Assembly (NCBI GenBank): GCA_040954595.2
Contig: CM082594.2
Span: forward strand, 9,362,001-9,426,000
From: Balanoglossus misakiensis
Lineage: Eukaryota; Hemichordata
Reading direction: 5' to 3'
DNA length: 64,000 bases
Under the pieces are notes generated by a model that saw only the letters and a program-made list of their open reading frames with translations, searched no databases and was not told the origin of the DNA. Position numbers and translations under genes: made by a program. Positions 12,801 through 23,326 of this stretch are shown piece by piece; the first letter of the stretch is position 1, and every line of letters begins with the position of its first letter.

Positions 12801-15800
12801 CTTGTGAGATTATTCACCGTGGTTAATGAACATTTCCTCTTTCAACCGCCGGCTTACAGAGTGACGTCATTTCAGAGGGCCATACCATTAAATTCGGGAG
12901 GTGGGGGAAAGTAAATAAAGACGACGTCACTCGAAAAGTCAGAAGATATCGACATCATGCACTTATTTTGTCTTTCGCAAACTCGAAATGACATGAATAC
13001 AATTTATGGATTTCCGGGACAGTGATACAACGTATGGGCGAAGGTAGGACCGATGCGTCATTGAACGGTTTGAATTTACTAATCGATTATCTGCCACGTA
13101 TTTTGAAGGAATGGAAATTGGATTACTGAATAAATGTTTTTCTTTGGCAATTTACTCATAGATTCTATTATTCCGCAGTAAATGTAAAATAAAGAAGCAA
13201 TTTTAGGTAAACAGTTTCAAGACTATTTGCTTGGCGAAAATACAATCCGTCAATCAACGATATTTCTTTTCATTGGGGATTTGCTGCGAAATCTTACGGT
13301 CCCGGAACTACTTCATATTCCTGAGGAACGCATCTAAGCTTATTTGATACAATATTTTAATAAACGCATACATCCCTTCTTCAGATGGAATAAAAAGTAT
13401 TTGCATTAACTTCACGAATACATTTGAAGGGTTCATACTTCTTGCGTGCTTAAATTGAAGAACTAGTTATATGTGTACATACATGTACTTCTAAATGTCA
13501 AGTAGGACTAGTTGCCCTTAACCATAAAGAATGCATATTTGCGCCTAAATCTTCTTGTGTGTCTCTCTTTCAACGATGGCGAGAAGAACTACACTCGCTC
13601 CCAGGAGATTTATGAAGACCTTGTGGTAGAAATGTTTTAATGATTTATTAAAGTAATGAAATGTAATTAAAGCTAAGTAGTCTTGTTGACAGGTACGTCG
13701 AGGATTTTGTAGTGGCGGAGAAAAGTTAATGTTGTAATGGAATAATGGTCTTGCCGAAGTATACCACGTCATTCACCGCTACTCTTTAAAATATGGCCGT
13801 GTTGAAATGATGGATTTAATAAAAATGAAAGTCCTCGCATATTCTACTCAAGTAATATGGTAATTACATCCACCATTTGATCAATTCACTTAAATTTATT
13901 AAAAGTGTCGTACAGAGGAGACACTGTGTATCGAACTTGACCCGCAGGTATAGGAGAGCCCCGGGGTTAAGTAGTGAACGCCCACACATGTGCACGCACT
14001 CCGCACAACGCCCCCTATACCAGTGACCACTTTCAATGATTCCATCACCCGGAGCCTCAGAACAACGTAGTGTTCGTAATACGCACCCAATTATCGGCAG
14101 TAGAGGCGCCAGTGCGTAGGTTCCCCGCCAGACTAGTTCTGACCTGTGCACGGGAATTGGTGTGGCGCTGAATGTATATCGCGGTTGCCAGACGTGGAGA
14201 CTCGCAAACTACTCGCAGAGATAAGAACATATATACCAACCTCCAACAAAAATTCCTTTGCTATACATTTACCTGAAAACTGCATGTGCACAAAAAAGCA
14301 TTCCGAATCTCAACTCCCTGACCGACCCATCAATCCTACACTTCAAAACTGCCAGTTGGCCATAACTGTCAAAAGACTAAAATGGAATACGTCGTCTCGT
14401 AATCCAAAAACCGGACAACAAAAACGTAGTGACGATTACACGGAATTTCAGCTGGACGTTTATCACCAACCAAGCACCGCTCCCATACACAGCACCATCA
14501 TTAAGAATGAATCCTTGGAATGAATTGTCTGTTCTTTTGTCACTTTTATCCGATGTAATTAATATCTCGTTCAATCGAAATCTCTAGCATTACCCCGTAT
14601 TAAGACCTTCAAATCACATAAAATATTGACGCAATGAATAAAATCTCCACCATCAGTCTCTGCCGCTAAAGTGTCAAGTTGATTTTGACGCGGCCATGAT
14701 GTGTCGTACGCGCCGAGAATTTTTTGCAGAGGCCTTAAAGACAATTCTATCTTTCTATCTCCAAGGTAAATCGTGATTTTAAAGCCTTGTTTTCTATCAG
14801 TAACACTAAAAGGACAAATTGAAAATAAAACGCAAACGTTACTACGAAATGGCCGACGAGCAATTCATTTATACCAAACACCAATTCATCAAAATTCTGC
14901 GCCTCGCGGATATTAATATTTCATATTTTACTCGTGAAAAGATTATTAATGTTATGAGTCGGAGTAATATACTTGAGATGGTGGTCTTGACGCATTGTTT
15001 TGTTATGACACTGTTCTCTTTCATTAAGCAGCGTTTTTAACGTGAAACTGTTCGATCTATTATCACACCTGCTCACGATTTTGACATTTGGAGCCTAGAG
15101 ACATGTGGTGCTGTGCAACTGAGGGTAGTAGCATCTTCTCAGCTGAAGTTATAGTTCTTACGATGGCGATTAAAGTGAGTACTACTCGACGATACGACGC
15201 TGATCACACACAAGATGGAGTCTATTTTCGGTCCTACCACAAAACCTTTGGCATTTCGATGCGTTCTCATAAAATGAAGCCAGCAAAAGCTCAGAAACAT
15301 GCGTCGGGGAGACCCGAGTCGCGCGCGCGCGCCGGTGGTTTCCAAGCAACCGCTGATATCGAAGTATAATTTCATTGCGATATCAGCGTCATCACCGACC
15401 GGCGATAGCTCTCTGTTGTGTAGACATAGACGTGCGTCCCCAGTAAGAAGCTTTCAACCGAAGTATAAGAAATATTAATCACATAACTCCATCAACAAAT
15501 TAGTAAGATTTGAAGTTATTTTGAATAATCTTGGGAATAGTCGAGGCTAACATGACCAATGTTCCGTGACCTGCATAACACTATGATATTGGTTTTAAAT
15601 TGATTAAAGTTGTAAACAATACGATTTTCTGATTTACCTTTGGATATTAATAAAAATGATAAATAGCGTTCTCTATGTCTGGCAATTCTGTGTAAAACAT
15701 GAAACCAATCTTGCCATATAGCCAGTGTCTTACAAAACGTTTTTCTCGTGGACCGTAGCTCGGTGATCAAGCTAATTTCGCCTCGTTTTTTTTTCTGGTG

Positions 15801-18800
15801 TTTTCTTCGTCGAACAACGAAGATCAGAAAACGACGTTACAGCGTCTCGGCATCGATCAGTCACGTGACGCTGCAAGGGAGAAAGCTGACACCGTTTAGA
15901 CCTGATAATTGGTCCCTTTGCGGCAAAACAAGTCTTTCGAAATATCACATATCAGTCAGATCGCACGGCGCTCATTTGCATATGAAAGTTCGTCAAGCCA
16001 GCGACCGTTAATTTTCAAACAGACGGCAATAGGCCAGTTTTCAAGGTGATTTTCAACTTGATTTTTACACTCCGTGGTACAATAAAATACCATGCTAGCT
16101 CGATAAATTTCGAAAGTGATTCCTATTTTGCACTGCAGACGTAAATTTTATGAGAATCTGTCGGTAATAGTAGTAGTTTTTAGCGTGTTTTCGGTGGTAT
16201 GTTGGTGACCTCGGAAGAGACGTCCACAAACGTGCCAAAAATCATTTGAAGACGACCTCGGAAGTTAACCAAGTTTTCGTGACAGATAGGTCTAATATCG
16301 GTCCCAACATCCGTGAAAAGAAATTAACTCGAAATGCTTGTGTAACGGTCAGCTTAAAAATAATCGATGTAGTTCGACGATATGACCCGGAAGTATAGGC
16401 CCTACGTTGACCTCTCCATGTTAGGCTTGTAAATACGGAAGTGTTGCGTTGCTCGTGAAACGACACGTTTATCGTGGGGAAAACAGTTTCTAAAAGACAC
16501 TTGTCAAGTAAAAGTTACTGGATAGTGTATAACACTCTAAGGTAACATATCAGCCAAGTTTTAACTTAATTACTGGCCTGATTTCGACACAACATCGATC
16601 AATCGCACGAGTGCCGCGCCCGGGTGCTCCACGCCGTTCGCCTACATTGGGCTACAAACAAATATTTGATTACCCATGCACAGAATGCCAGGTTTACCGT
16701 TCGTGAGGAGCTCAGCTGACGTATTTTGTATATATTTTTTTCTCCGCATCGTGGGATATAAGTAGACTTTTCGAAAATGCCAAGTGTAACTTCGAAACCA
16801 CTTCCCTTTATTCGCCGATGATATATGCAATAAATACAACATTTGTGTCTGAAGGCGAGCGATTTGTCATCATTGCATTGGGTCGATAAATAATAATAAT
16901 AGTAATTTATTTATTAAACAGTGTTCAAAATACTACTACAAAATACAGGATAAAGAGTTAAAAATACAACAAAATACAGAATAAATTGTCAACTCAGACA
17001 GCTAAAATAAAACAGTCAACTGCAACACCACCACCACCACAAAAATCAGTCTTCATCAATCTGAAAGAACAATAAAATTAAAAAAAGTGAGTTTCCTTGA
17101 CGGGCAAACCTTCATAAAATAATTGTTAGGGTTTAGTAAAACTCGGGATTACATATCAGCAATCAAAATTTCTTCGCACGAGAGAGGAGGGAAAACTACG
17201 CAGCTGGTAAAACCCAGGATCAAGCCTGCGCCAGCGTATATACGTACACATGCATGCTGTCTTCTCCCGCCATTTTGCAGAAGAAGTGGCGCTCACGGGT
17301 TGAAAAGTAAACAAAATGGCGCTCACAGGTTGAAAGGTAAACAAAATTGAACTGGTCATATCGTCACTATCAAAGCTTGGAAGTGAATGAAAACTCAAAG
17401 AGAGGGAGTTTGATGTCTATATTTTGATAAAAGTTTGAAATTTCGTGGTAAAATCCATGTGTAACGGTCAGCTTAAAAATAATCGAGAGGATGTCAACGC
17501 TATGTGTTTTTTCACAGTCGTCAGAAATTTCGTGATTACAAAGAAACTACTCGACAGAAGTTGCCAAAAAATCATTCAGTAACAATCCAGTATACCTACC
17601 TTCAAGTGAATCCACGGTTTTGTCTTAAAATAATCCACATCGCCTGAAAACAGCTCTATAATATCGAGTAAAAAAATGGCCTATTTCGCGACCCGTCAGC
17701 GGGGCCCACTCTAACGGCTACATGGTTTGAAGTACTTTCTTCATTTGCATATGTTAATGAATGCCGTGCGATCTGACTGATATCATAGACAAACAATGAC
17801 AATTGCCGGCGATAATTTTGGTGATTGGGGAGTTGAACACTTATCACCGTTTCCGTGTGGCCTTAGAGACCAGCCTGCCATGTTCTTGTTGAGATTTAAC
17901 CGAAAACCAGAAATCCAGAATACACTGCCGACAACTTAGACCTGAAGAGTGGACTATAAGCATAAAACTGCCAGATTAAGAGAGGATAAAGAGAGTGACG
18001 CTAATCTGATCGCGTGACACACTTTTTTTCAGTTGAAGACTAAGAATACACATTGCGACTCTAGTCGGTACAGAACCAAGACATGCATCTAGTGAATATA
18101 TCATGCACTATGCTAAATATGGATATTTTCAATCAAAATCATCCGATAAGCTTATATTGTGTACTGCACAGGAGAAACCCTACATGTTATATGGCTGTAT
18201 GATACGACAGAATGAAAAAAAGGAGATGGAATGTCGCTGTTCAATTGATAACAGCGTTAATAGGGGGCTATCTGGGAACAAAATTTACTTCAATAGGAGT
18301 TGAATTGCGAGGACAGAGTCGGGCGGACTTTCATCCGACGCTCGAACTTAGAACAGGCGATATTTTCATGGCTGACTCCAATGGACCATAAATAATAACT
18401 TTCGTACCTACGTAATTGATTCTTTGTGAGCAAAGCATCTATCGCGTTTAGTTTTCCAACCCATGGGACTTAATTCTTGCGCTGTTCGATTTAGCCCCTT
18501 TAATAATTGAAAAACTCCGCTCTCCATTTCATGACGGGATTAAACAGAAAATCTAAATCCACATCGACAGGAACTGACGCGCGCGCGCAAGATCCTCCCC
18601 TGTGCGCGCGAAACATTGATTTCCTTTGCCCTTCAAGCCCGAACATTACGGATTAGGTAAATCCAACCTGATTACAGGTAGCGGGAAGTCACTAAACCAT
18701 ATCGGCACTCTCATCTCGATCTCGTATAAAGGTATAGATAACGTCTATATGCGAAGACAGTCAGCGATTCTCATGAAAGCCAACTTCGCGCACACTGCAG

Positions 18801-19536
18801 CAGCGTGCGGAAAAGGTTTGTTTTATCGTTCGCTTCTCGAACACATACTATCCCCACTAGAAGGCTTTATTGGTTTATGACGGAACTGTTTTTTTTTAAA
18901 CAAAACTATACATCCTCTTGGGTGTAATACTCTATGAAAATTTTATCCATTCGACAAATTATTCAAATGAATCGCAACATGGATTTAATATATATGACAA
19001 CCAAAATACATCTCGAAGAAATGTAACCATACCAACCGCCTTGGCGTGATCAATAAAACATGTTATGTGATGTGATATGTTTAAGTTGTCTAGTTAAAGC
19101 TTTAGAAAACTTACTTTTGACGGAAGTTTTGAATTGGCTCGATGCAAATTACCTTTCTTCCGCCAATGAAAGATTTTGATGGTCACGTTCTTTTTTCCAC
19201 AATTCAGAACGTAGGTTGTATCAAATTTTGACTACAGTTTGGCCTTTTAACTGTTCTCAAATAAAGTTGTAAAGAGTTTTCGCCTGCTTTTAAAATGATT
19301 TGTAATCTGTCACACACACAAACACCGAGAAATCGCATTGAACTTACCCGAGAGCGTGGTCGAGTGTTAGCGTAGCTGGCCTCGTAGACCGGCCGCACTG
19401 CGTTCAGGTCGGCGTACTCAAGCGACGCCAGAGCCGTTGATAAGTGATGCGATCGCCGGGCATGCTGCATGCAGTGATTCAAGTCATGAAGGCTGGCTAA
19501 GGTTATCAAGATAAACACAGCGCTGATCGTCCTCAT
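9845..19536 (-). CDS. DKK3: Dickkopf-3-like secreted protein
   Basis: Five coding exons on the minus strand join cleanly: 19536-19348, 11148-10659, 10568-10365, 10225-10067, 9912-9845 (1110 nt, 369 aa; human DKK3 is 350 aa). Residues 1 to about 22 form a hydrophobic signal peptide, followed by a long acidic linker. Cysteines begin near residue 200. The last region (about 295-365) has the DKK3 pattern GxxC, C, CC, C, C, CPCxxSG, C, C, ending CIDGTC. DKK proteins are secreted modulators of Wnt-type signalling; whether this one acts on Wnt cannot be read here. The first cysteine region (about 200-270) also carries a CxC then C..C ending, so both halves look like colipase folds. Intron 1 is about 8.2 kb. 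The exon 2 acceptor was chosen as the AG that keeps the frame open (other AGs are nearby). It is an orthologue or close relative of DKK3; a separate invertebrate Dkk3-like gene is the alternative. Confidence 0.85.
9977..10049. repeat. ACGT/ACAT tetranucleotide microsatellite
   Basis: Alternating blocks of (TACG)n and (TACA)n in the last intron of the Dkk3-like gene, 18 bp from the exon ending at 10067. The TACG blocks are self-complementary and CpG-bearing. Confidence 0.95.
11526..11580. repeat. TGTA then TGTC/CTGC microsatellite
   Basis: A run of GTAT repeats passes into TCTGCCTGCCTG repeats, inside intron 1 of the Dkk3-like gene about 380 bp from exon 2. Confidence 0.9.
11581..15940. other. 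Intron 1 of the Dkk3-like gene, left part
   Basis: No exon recognised on either strand. Frames of up to 125 codons occur (for example 14146-14523 on the plus strand) but show neither family resemblance nor paired splice sites. TGACGTCA occurs at 11911 and 12862, and TCACGTGA at 15861. Confidence 0.5.
15949..17783. repeat. Pair of related noncoding repeats, inverted and direct
   Basis: A perfect 21 bp inverted match joins 15949-15969 and 17763-17783; after it, on the matching strand, weaker similarity continues (GACGG..AATAGGCCA at about 16022-16035 against the reverse strand near 17676-17698). Separately, 29 bp at 16339-16367 recur in direct orientation at 17458-17486 (core GTAACGGTCAGCTTAAAAAT). 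The whole lies in intron 1 of the Dkk3-like gene. This looks like copies of an interspersed element family, some inverted, rather than genes; no transposase frame is visible. Confidence 0.6.
17287..17346. repeat. Two-copy tandem duplication, 30 bp period
   Basis: 17287-17316 and 17317-17346 differ at only two positions; each unit starts TGGCGCTCAC and contains GGTTGAAA. Confidence 0.9.
17790..19347. other. Intron 1 of the Dkk3-like gene, right part
   Basis: I see nothing I can call as a gene. There is a GCGC-rich patch near 18.58-18.61 kb. The stretch ends at the first coding exon of the Dkk3-like gene. Confidence 0.5.
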
Positions 19537-19591
19537 GGTTGTGATGCCGCGTGGCTCTCAAACGATCTGATAATCAACCTACTCAGACACG

Positions 19592-19597
19592 TATATA
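19592..19597 (-). promoter_or_regulatory. TATA box candidate for the Dkk3-like gene
   Basis: TATATA on the minus strand lies 56 bp before the ATG at 19536. A start about 30 bp downstream would leave a 5' UTR of roughly 25 bp. Motif and spacing are seen; the role is inferred. Confidence 0.45.
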
Positions 19598-19682
19598 CTC
19601 AAGACGCAAGGCTATGAACGTGGCGTGGGCGGACGTGTGGCCTCGTTTCCATTTCAAATCATTTTCCGGTCATTTGTCGACA

Positions 19683-19745
19683 CCCCCCCCCCCCCCTATT
19701 AACGTCACGCAATATACAAACAAAGGATTTACCCCCCCCCCCCCC
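19683..19745. repeat. Two poly-C runs (14 C each)
   Basis: C runs at 19683-19696 and 19732-19745, separated by 35 bp, upstream of the Dkk3-like gene. On that gene's coding strand they are G runs, which could form G-quadruplexes. Confidence 0.9.
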
Positions 19746-20481
19746 GCAATCCAGCTGCATTGACTTTCATTCTCAATTTTTTTCTTGCTTAACTATTGTC
19801 ATTATAGGCGCCATAATTACACCATAAAATGTAAAAATAGGGACCGCTCATCTCATTTTAATACAATCATTTCTATACACATTTTCTAACACTTGGATTT
19901 TTTTTGCGATGTGCAAATCTGCTTTAATTTCCCCAAAATATTCGGCTATTTTACATATTTTCTTTCTTTTAAGAAAAATGGTGCACATTTTCATAAAAAC
20001 AGTTATACACAGTTACTGAAACCATAGAAACAAACTTTTTAAGCTCTTTTGTGGGGGAAGAAAATAGGGGAAAATTCTCAAAACAATGATTTTTGCTGCG
20101 ATTTTCAAAAACACAGTAATATACATTACAACCAAGCTACAACAGGTTAACAAAAGAATTAGGTACTCAGTCACTACATATTATAACATGTATCGACTAA
20201 TCTTCTCAGTACTAGTAAACCAGAGAAAAAAACCCACATGAAATTAACTTGGGGATTAAAACATGCTGTGTTTTGCAGAACCTGGTAACTTAGATATTCC
20301 ACATCAAACAACTAACACTGTCTCTAAAAAAACTGGGGGAACATGAGAAAAGACAGTGTTACTCAGTTTTAATCCAGAGTTTTCAAGATGACATATGAGA
20401 ACCTTGATGTGTTTAAAACACTTCTCTTTTGATGACTTCCTGTACGCTTCAAATTAGACTTCAGGTGACATCTTCTCAACA
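19746..20481. other. Spacer between the Dkk3-like gene and METAP1D
   Basis: AT-rich with no coding sequence seen. It probably contains the 3' UTR of METAP1D, whose stop is at 20482-20484 on the minus strand. Confidence 0.5.
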
Positions 20482-23326
20482 CTACCAATCTTCATCCTTG
20501 CCTTTTGTCAAAACTTCAAAACCGTCTTCCGTGATCAGTATTGTGTGCTCAAACTGTGCCGATCTGAAAACAATGTGGACATTTCAGTTTGAGCATTTAT
20601 CACTTGAAAAGATAACTTTAAAATCACACTACGGGTATCTAATTCACATAAGCCAATGTACAGTGTAATGTGCATACATGTAATTTCATGGCTTTTAATT
20701 CCATACCTTTCATTATTGGCAGAGACAACCGTCCAGTGATCGTCCAAGGCTATGGGATAAGTCTTTCCGTCGATAATCACAGGTTCTATTGTAAATGCCA
20801 TACCCACTTCCATTTTTTCCGGGAAACTGTTTACTATGGAAAAAAAAAAGCAAAAACAGGTCACATGACACGGCTGTACACAGGGAGGCTGCCAACTGAT
20901 CACATGACTTGGCTGAAAGTTTTTGCCCAAGACACTGAACACTCAGTGGCAAAACTGTGCCTGGTCTGAAACCCCCATCCCCTCATTTCAGCCGCTGGGC
21001 TGTGATGTTGTCTTAAAAATAGCATCAAGGACACTGTGGTCCCATTTGAGGATAGTCAACCAGGCTCTTCAACAGTATCTGCAGGTACTAACCTGTGTGA
21101 AGAATATCAGGTGGACCATGAAACTGTGAACCGATGCCATGACCCAAGAAACTAGGACTTGTACTGAAACCAGCCTCCTGGGCGATCTGACTGCAAGAGA
21201 GATTACAAAAAGACACATGAGAGATTAAAGCAGAAATGTTACCTAAGGTGGTGAAATTCTCTCTTCTGTCAAAAGCTAAGCTGTCATATCATAAGTAAAT
21301 ATTAAACATTTATTTGTAGTATTTGATGGCTAAGCTTATAAAAATTTTATACATATACATTTACATGTACTGGATAATATATGATTCTCTAATCCACCAA
21401 TGTTAATTTTAGTTACACAGACTGACCATACAGTATGCAGTTAATCACAAAACAGTGATATCTACACCGACAAAGAAATACTTACTCAACTTTGTAACCA
21501 ATAGCAGCTAAGGGTGCCCCTGGCTTACAAACTCTTATGGCTTCATCACGACAACGCTTTGCCACGGCAACGAGTCGCTGACCAGCTTTGTCGACATCAC
21601 CGATTAAAAAGGTTTCTGAGACATCACCATGGTAACCATCATGAAAGACCTTGTAAATGATAATTACAAATACTGTTTGCAAGGATCCATCAGAAACTGT
21701 AAGGATTCTAGGTTGTGACTTGGCAAGACAAGTACGTCAGCCTTGAAGCCTGAACATTTTGTAATCATGTCAAATCTTTTAGCTTTTAGTATAAACAAAA
21801 TGCTTTGAAATACAAATAAATTATATTTGAACATTAAAGTATACAAATTTGACAACAGAAGGCAGTATTTGGGTAAGAAATTGAAGTTGGTTGTAAATAA
21901 AAAAAAAATATTTCCATGTCGGATCCAAAAATTATGGTCAGTCGAACACATGAGAAATAAAGGAAATACATTGTAAGTCATTGTCAATGACATAGTCCCC
22001 ACTGATCAACAGATTAAGAAAACACTAGAGGAAATGAGATGGAATTTGAGTGCACAAGGATAACAGATCCAAGTAGACTATCTATAATCAAGGTGTGTCT
22101 CTACCTAGTTACGGTTTTAAAATATGCAATGGGACTTACTGTCACATCAATATTAATGATGTCACCATTTTGTAGTGGCCTGTTGTCTGGAACACCGTGA
22201 ACCATCACATTGTTGACAGACGTACAAACTGATTTAGGAAATCCGTTGTAGTTCAGAGGTGACGGGTAACAGTTTTCTTCAATGCAGGCATTATGAACTA
22301 TGATGTCTATCTCTTCTGTGGTCATGCCAACCTAACAGAAAACAAACCAATGTCAATGACATACTTTTAATGAAGGACTGTATATGTTGAATATGTGACT
22401 GTTGATGCAGTACTCATAGTGTTTTACCGGGTGAGGCTTGCTTGCTTTAGTAGCTAGAAAATTTAATTTCTCTATTACCTTGACTTGCTTGCCTGCTAGA
22501 TCTAGTATTTTTCTGGCAAGGGCACAAGACTTTCTCATCTTTAGCACTGCCCTTTCATTAAGTATCTCCGCGTTCTTTGACTTCATTGGAACTTTTCCTG
22601 TTTCTGCGTAACACGGTTTCTGTATGTGATCGGGAACGTTCCTCATGGGGGTTACAACGCCCGGTTCTACAATGCTGTAGGGCAATTCTTCAGCGGGCTT
22701 TCTCCAAATCCATTCAAACACAGACAGCAGGGACATAGTCCTTGAAAAAGTCCGAGTCCGCACACCGATTTCATGTTTGGTGAATATGTGCTGACTTGCA
22801 GGGTTGTACAGTGACCGCCATTGAGGTCTCAGACTTACAAAGCTTCTTCCGAATTTCAGCACCCCTGTTTGAAAACAACCATCGTAGTATATTTATCTTG
22901 TTACCACGGAAAGTCTAAATCTGTGGGGTGGCCTTGTGAAAAATGCATGCGTCTTTAACAATATATGGGCACATGTAAATATTGAGGGTGATTGTATAAT
23001 GATTGAGGTGAAAATTATACTGGGCTGCTGTTTATTCCAAGCCTTTCTCCGTGCGCGCGTGGCCATGTTATGGAAGTGTGTGTCTGTAGCTCTCCGTGGC
23101 AGGGCTCTGTTGGCCCCCCCCCCCCCCCTAGCTCTGCACTTGAGCGAGCCAGGATAGCCGCTTTTGTGTGCAGGTCTGTGATAAGGTGCCGGGATAATGA
23201 AGACCTACACTCTATGTGTATCGCGGAGGCACAGACACAGGAATGAACGGCGTGCATCGCATCGACATTGTAAAAAAACTCTAGACATGCTCTATATTAC
23301 TTACTTGACCCCATGGGCGCCGCCAT
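20482..23326 (-). CDS. METAP1D: Mitochondrial methionine aminopeptidase 1D
   Basis: Removes the initiator methionine from proteins made in mitochondria. Seven exons on the minus strand: 23326-23305, 22864-22479, 22331-22140, 21649-21486, 21190-21093, 20833-20707, 20563-20482; 1071 nt, 356 aa (human 335). The five metal ligands of the type I family are all present: D198 (NIDVT), D209 (HGDVSETF), H272 (LGHGIGS), E304 (FTIEP), E335 (QFEHT), and the substrate histidine is in VMVHGVPD (H181). I chose the 22 nt first exon MAAPMGS plus one base because the next exon has no ATG and its acceptor leaves exactly the matching phase; the start context is AACATGGCGG. The resulting N-terminus is rich in Arg and Ser with few acids, as expected of a mitochondrial presequence. 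All introns are GT/AG. Confidence 0.95.
23114..23128. repeat. Poly-C run (15 C)
   Basis: The longest of the five poly-C runs, in intron 1 of METAP1D about 180 bp from its first exon. Confidence 0.9.

Noticed and set aside
14146-14523. 125-codon plus-strand frame inside the Dkk3-like intron
   Set aside because: No homology recognised, no paired splice sites, and the frame runs through ordinary intron sequence.
16880-17000. AATAAT/TTATTTATT-rich stretch resembling the 3' tail of a retrotransposon
   Set aside because: Only low-complexity tail-like sequence is seen, with no reverse transcriptase or endonuclease frame nearby, so a retroelement call is not supported.
20535-20969. Long frames on both strands over the METAP1D 3' exons
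   Set aside because: They are shadows of METAP1D exons 5 and 6 reading through intron sequence; the exon phases and catalytic motifs decide the real frame.
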